From positions 1-64,000 of the forward strand of contig NZ_ARQM01000018.1 of NCBI RefSeq assembly GCF_000385135.1: a stretch of 64,000 nt of DNA, read 5' to 3'. The notes under the pieces were generated by a model that saw only the letters and a program-made list of their open reading frames with translations, was not told the origin of the DNA and made no database searches. Each line of letters opens with the position of its first letter. Position 1 is the stretch's first letter. The translations under genes were made by a program, and so were the position numbers. Origin of the DNA: Promicromonospora sukumoe 327MFSha3.1 (GTDB lineage Bacteria > Actinomycetota > Actinomycetes > Actinomycetales > Cellulomonadaceae). Shown here one piece after another: positions 60,486 to 64,000 of this stretch.

Positions 60486-62708
60486 TCAGCGGGCCTGGCG
60501 CCCGGGTCGCAGGTCGAGCCGGCGCAGCAGCTGGGCGTTGAGCGCCACCACCACGGTCGACAGCGACATCAGGACGGCGCCCGCGGACATCGGCATCACG
60601 AAGCCGATCGGCGCCAGCACCCCGGCGGCCAGCGGCACCGAGATCAGGTTGTACCCGGCGGCCCACCACAGGTTCTGCTTCATCTTGCGGTAGCTGGCCC
60701 GCGACAGCTCGATCACCGAGAGCACCGACCGGGGGTCGTCGCTGGCGAGGATCACGCCCGCGGAGGCGATGGCGACGTCGGTCCCGGCGCCGATCGCGAT
60801 GCCGACGTCGGCCTGCGCGAGCGCCGGGGCGTCGTTGACGCCGTCGCCGACCATCGCGACCTTGCGGCCCTCGGCCTGGAGCTGCGCCACCTTGGCCGAC
60901 TTGTCCTCCGGCCGCACCCCGGCGAAGTACCGGTCGACGCCGAGCTCCTCGGCGACGGAGCGGGCCACGGCCTCGGCGTCGCCGGTGATCATGACCACCT
61001 GGACGCCGCGGTCGTGCAGGGCCCGGACGGCCTCGGCGGACTCGGCCCGCACCTCGTCGGCGAGCTTGATGCCGCCGATCACCACGCCGTCGCGCAGCAC
61101 GTGCAGGATGATCGCGCCGTCCTCGCGCCACGCGTCCGTCGCGGGGATCTCCGCCTGGCGGTTCTCCTCCAGCAGGCGCGGCCCGCCGACCCGGATCTCG
61201 TGGCCGTCGACCGTCGCCGCGACGCCCACGGCGGGCGACGACGTGAAGCCCGTGGCACGCGGGACGACGAGCCCGCGCTCCTGCGCCGCGCGGACGATCG
61301 CGCGGGCCAGCGGGTGCTCGCTGTCCTGCTCGGCTGCGGCCGCGAGCGCCAGGAGCGTGTCGGTGTCGAGGCCGTCGTGGTCGGTGTCGTCGGCGGCGCC
61401 GTCGTGGCCGGGCCGGCCGGCGGGCTGGGCGTCGGCGACCGTGGGCTCGCCCTTGGTCAGCGTGCCGGTCTTGTCGAACAGCACGGTGTCGACGGTGCGC
61501 ATGCTCTCCAGCGCGAGGCGGTCCTTGATCAGCACGCCGCCGCGGGCAGCCCGCTCGGTCGCGATCGAGACCACGAGCGGGATCGCGAGGCCCAGCGCGT
61601 GGGGGCAGGCGATCACGAGCACGGTGACGGTGCGGACGACGGCGTCGTCGGGCAGGCCGAGGAGCGTCCAGACCACGGCGGTGACCGCGGCCGCGCCGAG
61701 CGCGAACCAGAACAGCCAGCCCGCGGCGACGTCGGCCAGGCGCTGCGCGCGGGAGGACGATGCCTGCGCCTCCGCGACGAGCCGCTGGATGCCGGCCAGG
61801 GCGGTGTCGTCGCCGGTGGCGGTGACCTCGACGCGCAGGCCCGAGTCGGTGGCGACGGTGCCCGCGGTGACGGGCTCGCCCAGGCCGCGCGGCACGGTGC
61901 GCGACTCCCCCGTCACCATGGACTCGTCCATCTCGGCCCGGCCGTCGACGACGCGGCCGTCGGCGGGGACGCTCCCGCCCGGCCGGACCACGACGACGTC
62001 ACCGACGGCCAGGTCCGCCGGGGCGACCGTGACGACCTGGTCGCCCTCGACGCGCTCGGCCTCGTCGGGAAGCAGCGCCGCGAGCGAGTCCAGGGCCGAC
62101 GTCGTCTGCGCGAGCGAACGCATCTCGATCCAGTGGCCCAGCAGCATGATGACGATCAGGAGGGCCAGCTCCCACCAGAAGTCGAGCTGGTGGTCAAGCA
62201 GGCCGAGGCTGGCGCCGAGCGACGCGACGAACGCGACGGTGATCGCGAGCCCGATCAGCAGCATCATCCCGGGCTTGCGGGAGCGCAGCTCGCTGACGGC
62301 GCCGGTGAGGAACGGCGAACCGCCCCAGACGTACATGACGGTGCCGAGCACGGGCGGGATGGCGGTGGCCCAGGCGGCGTCGGGCAGCTCGTAGCCGAGG
62401 ATCATCGCGAACATGCCGGAGAACGCGACCACCGGGACCGCGAGCACGAGCATGATCCAGAACAGGCGCCGGAACTGGCCGACGTGGTCGCCGTGGCCGG
62501 CGTGACCTCCGTGGGCGCCGTGGCCCGCGTGCGCGTCGTGGCCCGTCTGGACGGCGTGGTTCGTGTGCGCCGCGTGCTCGTCGACGAGGGCGCCCTCGTG
62601 GGACGCGTGGTCGGGGCCGGAGTGGTGGTGCTCGTGGTGCGCGTGCTCGTGGTCCGTGTCCGGACCGGCCGCGGCGGGTGGTGCGGGGTGCTGGTGTGGC
62701 TCGTTCAT
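60486..62708 (-). CDS. copB: Copper-translocating P1B-type ATPase, CopB-like (CPH motif)
   Basis: A 740-residue metal efflux pump. The first about 78 residues are His-rich (about a third His in HEHAHHEHHHSGPDHASHEG) and replace the usual Cys metal-binding domains. Eight helices follow. The transport helix has CPH instead of CPC (VLVIACPHALGLAIP), the mark of the P1B-3 group, which moves Cu(II), Cu(I) or Ag(I). Phosphorylation motif DKTGTLTKGEP, phosphatase motif TGES (MVTGESRTVP), hinge GDGVNDAPALAQADVGIAIG, and TM segments near the end (NLISVPLAAGVLAPIGFVMPMSAGAVLMSLSTVVVALNAQLLRRLDL) are all present. A CsoR-type box precedes it. Confidence 0.95.
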   Translation of the reverse strand: MNEPHQHPAPPAAAGPDTDHEHAHHEHHHSGPDHASHEGALVDEHAAHTNHAVQTGHDAHAGHGAHGGHAGHGDHVGQFRRLFWIMLVLAVPVVAFSGMFAMILGYELPDAAWATAIPPVLGTVMYVWGGSPFLTGAVSELRSRKPGMMLLIGLAITVAFVASLGASLGLLDHQLDFWWELALLIVIMLLGHWIEMRSLAQTTSALDSLAALLPDEAERVEGDQVVTVAPADLAVGDVVVVRPGGSVPADGRVVDGRAEMDESMVTGESRTVPRGLGEPVTAGTVATDSGLRVEVTATGDDTALAGIQRLVAEAQASSSRAQRLADVAAGWLFWFALGAAAVTAVVWTLLGLPDDAVVRTVTVLVIACPHALGLAIPLVVSIATERAARGGVLIKDRLALESMRTVDTVLFDKTGTLTKGEPTVADAQPAGRPGHDGAADDTDHDGLDTDTLLALAAAAEQDSEHPLARAIVRAAQERGLVVPRATGFTSSPAVGVAATVDGHEIRVGGPRLLEENRQAEIPATDAWREDGAIILHVLRDGVVIGGIKLADEVRAESAEAVRALHDRGVQVVMITGDAEAVARSVAEELGVDRYFAGVRPEDKSAKVAQLQAEGRKVAMVGDGVNDAPALAQADVGIAIGAGTDVAIASAGVILASDDPRSVLSVIELSRASYRKMKQNLWWAAGYNLISVPLAAGVLAPIGFVMPMSAGAVLMSLSTVVVALNAQLLRRLDLRPGRQAR

Positions 62709-62762
62709 GGATCGCTCCTGGGTTGAGCAGTGCAGGCCCGTACGGGCTGCGCACCTCCATAT

Positions 62763-62779
62763 ATACCCCTAGGGGGTAT
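62763..62779. promoter_or_regulatory. CsoR-type copper operator upstream of copB
   Basis: ATACCCCTAGGGGGTAT has perfect 7-bp arms (ATACCCC/GGGGTAT) around TAG, matching the G/C-tract palindrome bound by CsoR/RcnR-family copper repressors. It lies 54 bases upstream of the copB start. No csoR gene is in the window. Confidence 0.82.
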
Positions 62780-62905
62780 CTTCGTCAAGCGGTTCCCGGC
62801 GAGAAGCGCCGGTCGACCACACCTTGCGCCGGAGGTCCCGTCGACGACGGCCGCCGTCACCGGTTCCCGCAGGTCAGAGGCTTGCCAGGATTGTCCGTTC
62901 GGACC

Positions 62906-62968
62906 GAGTGTGACCCAGGTCACTCGACACGTCGGCCGGTCGGCGGCGTCTTACCCGAGTGTGATCCA
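62906..62968. promoter_or_regulatory. Direct repeat GAGTGTGAYCCA ahead of the STAND-like regulator gene
   Basis: GAGTGTGACCCA (62906-62917) and GAGTGTGATCCA (62957-62968) are spaced 51 bases apart. The first overlaps the palindrome GTGACCCAGGTCAC (62910-62923). The copies lie in the 321-bp gap between copB and the gene at 63030, closer to the latter. They look like activator or repressor sites; the protein is unknown. The rest of the gap (62780-62905) shows nothing I can support. Confidence 0.5.
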
Positions 62969-63029
62969 AGGTCCTGTCCAGCCGGGCGCCCGTGGTGCCC
63001 GATCGTCTTGTCCAACCCCAGGGGGCTGA

Positions 63030-64000
63030 GTGGATAGCGGCATCGTGCTCCCCAGGCCTGCCGTCGAGAAGATGCTCGACCACGCGCTCCGTCCGGGCCG
63101 CTCCGGCATGGTCGTGCTGCGCGGGCCGCGCGGCGCCGGCCGCGGCACGGCCGTGCGGCTCTGGTCGCGCCGGCTGGCTGACGACGGCCGGGTGGTCGTC
63201 CGGGTCGACGTCGGCAGCGGCGACACCGTCGACGGCGCGGCGCTCGCCACGGCCATCCGCGACCGGCTGGCATCGAACACCCTCGACGCCCCCGGCGTCG
63301 AGGAGCTCGCCGCGGCGCTCGACGCCCGGGAGGTCGTGCTGGTCGTCGACCGGCTGGGGCCGGAGTCGGCGGACGCGCTGGTGTTCCTCGACCGGCTGGC
63401 GCGGCGGCTGCGGCGCGGCCGCGTCGTCGCGCTGACGGCGATGCCGTTGCCCGGTCCCGAGCCGACGTTCGACGCCTGGGCGCCGCTGGTCCAGGCGCCG
63501 CGGCCGGCCCGCGAGCCCGCGCACGTCGAGCTCACGCTTCGCGACCTCGCCGTGCGGGCGGGCGAGGCGCAGGCCGCCGCGTCGGCCCTGGACGTGCCGC
63601 TGAGCCGCACGCAGGCGCGGCTGCTGGTCACGGCGACGGCGGGGTGGCCGGGGGTCCTGTTCCCGGTACTGGCCGAGATCGCGCGGGCGAGCGCAGCGGG
63701 CGATGCCGTCACCGACGATCTCGTCGCGAGTGTGGCGGCGGCCCGGCGCGCCGCGTTCCTGCGGGCCGCGCTGCCGGAGGAGGCGATCAGCGTGGTGGTC
63801 GAGGCCAGTCTCGCCCCGCGGTTCAGCCGCACCGAGCTGGCGGCGACCGGCCTGCTCGCCGCGGTCCCGGGCGCGGACACGTTCGTCGACCGGCTGGTGG
63901 AGACCGGCCTGCTGCTCGACGACCCGGCCTCGCCGGACGACGTCCTGGCCGTGGAGCCGCACGCGCGCCGCGCCGTCCTGGACTACGCGCGCGGGCGCGA
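63030..64000 (+). CDS. STAND-like ATPase regulator (probably LuxR/MalT type), 3' end cut by window
   Basis: The frame is open from GTG 63030 to the window edge, at least 323 residues. It begins DSGIVLPRPAVEKMLDHALRPGRSGMVVLRGPRGAGRGTAVRLW: a P-loop-like GPRGAGRGT in which the Walker A lysine is replaced by Arg. A Walker B-like strand follows (EVVLVVDRLGPESADALVFLDRLARRL), then VVALTAMPLP, ELTLRDLAVRAGEAQAAASAL and TATAGWPGVLFPVLAEIA, the order of MalT/LuxR-type STAND regulators. The usual C-terminal LuxR HTH would lie beyond the window. The altered P-loop suggests weak or absent ATP hydrolysis. Purines GGGGGCTGA ahead serve as a modest ribosome binding site. Confidence 0.8.
   Translation, partial: MDSGIVLPRPAVEKMLDHALRPGRSGMVVLRGPRGAGRGTAVRLWSRRLADDGRVVVRVDVGSGDTVDGAALATAIRDRLASNTLDAPGVEELAAALDAREVVLVVDRLGPESADALVFLDRLARRLRRGRVVALTAMPLPGPEPTFDAWAPLVQAPRPAREPAHVELTLRDLAVRAGEAQAAASALDVPLSRTQARLLVTATAGWPGVLFPVLAEIARASAAGDAVTDDLVASVAAARRAAFLRAALPEEAISVVVEASLAPRFSRTELAATGLLAAVPGADTFVDRLVETGLLLDDPASPDDVLAVEPHARRAVLDYARGR

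Overview
The window is very GC-rich, with coding almost everywhere ending codons in G or C, short intergenic gaps, many GTG starts and purine-rich ribosome binding sites. Together with the gene families present (SigJ/ECF41-type sigma factor, CsoR-type copper box, GAAC-N4-GTTC SOS box, GH76/GH125/GH97/GH78 hydrolases with CUT1-type ABC importers) this points to an actinobacterium, most likely a polysaccharide-degrading member of Micrococcales such as Promicromonosporaceae or Cellulomonadaceae. The family placement is inference. No transposase, phage gene, rRNA or CRISPR array was seen.

Layout. 1-11.2 kb is mostly housekeeping: the end of an MsmK/UgpC-type ABC ATPase, a small unknown gene, tRNA-Leu(GAG), a divergent SDR/XRE-MmyB pair, a DUF427 protein, a degenerate PIN-domain protein, an SRPBCC protein, an aminotransferase, RecQ, LexA-controlled DinB and a GNAT acetyltransferase. 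11.3-17.1 kb is a sugar-acid operon: FCD-type GntR regulator, MFS transporter, enolase-superfamily dehydratase, DHDPS-family keto-deoxy-sugar-acid dehydratase/decarboxylase and ketoglutarate-semialdehyde dehydrogenase, the last four overlapping at start/stop codons. 17.1-27.7 kb holds a secreted or anchored protein with a triplicated motif, a YgjV-like membrane protein with a C-terminal extension, a cysteine-rich fulvocin C-related protein, a large secreted GH97 with CBM modules, an SDR, a ricin-type lectin and two small proteins. 28-39.6 kb is an alpha-mannan locus: secreted GH76, then (after a MarR/dinucleotide-binding pair and a VOC dioxygenase-like gene) a GntR-LacI hybrid regulator, cytoplasmic GH76, ABC binding protein and two permeases, and GH125 exo-alpha-1,6-mannosidase. 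39.6-42.4 kb has an aldehyde dehydrogenase, an SDR and a VOC protein. 42.5-49.6 kb is a rhamnoside-type locus: GH78, two permeases and a binding lipoprotein, divergent from a LacI regulator with two matching operators between them. 50-63 kb carries an ECF41-type sigma factor divergent from a DoxX gene, a DMT transporter with a MarR regulator, a GNAT, DUF808, a secreted glycerophosphodiesterase with a carbohydrate-binding domain, a second GH97 of the other catalytic type, and a copper P-type ATPase with a CsoR-like box. The right edge cuts a large STAND-like ATPase regulator.

The most unusual content is non-coding. Six copies of a long near-perfect palindrome (core GAGGCCTAAGTTTC) lie between genes, four of them between convergent genes. 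Three of them stand next to a second repeat family: units of about 21 nt (CAAACTGCCGAGTCC...) arranged as inverted arrays around a conserved hairpin. The two families appear physically linked and resemble no element I can name. A second notable signal is a single 15-bp palindrome that supplies the -35 of two opposed ECF41-like promoters, each with exactly 16 nt to a CGTC -10.
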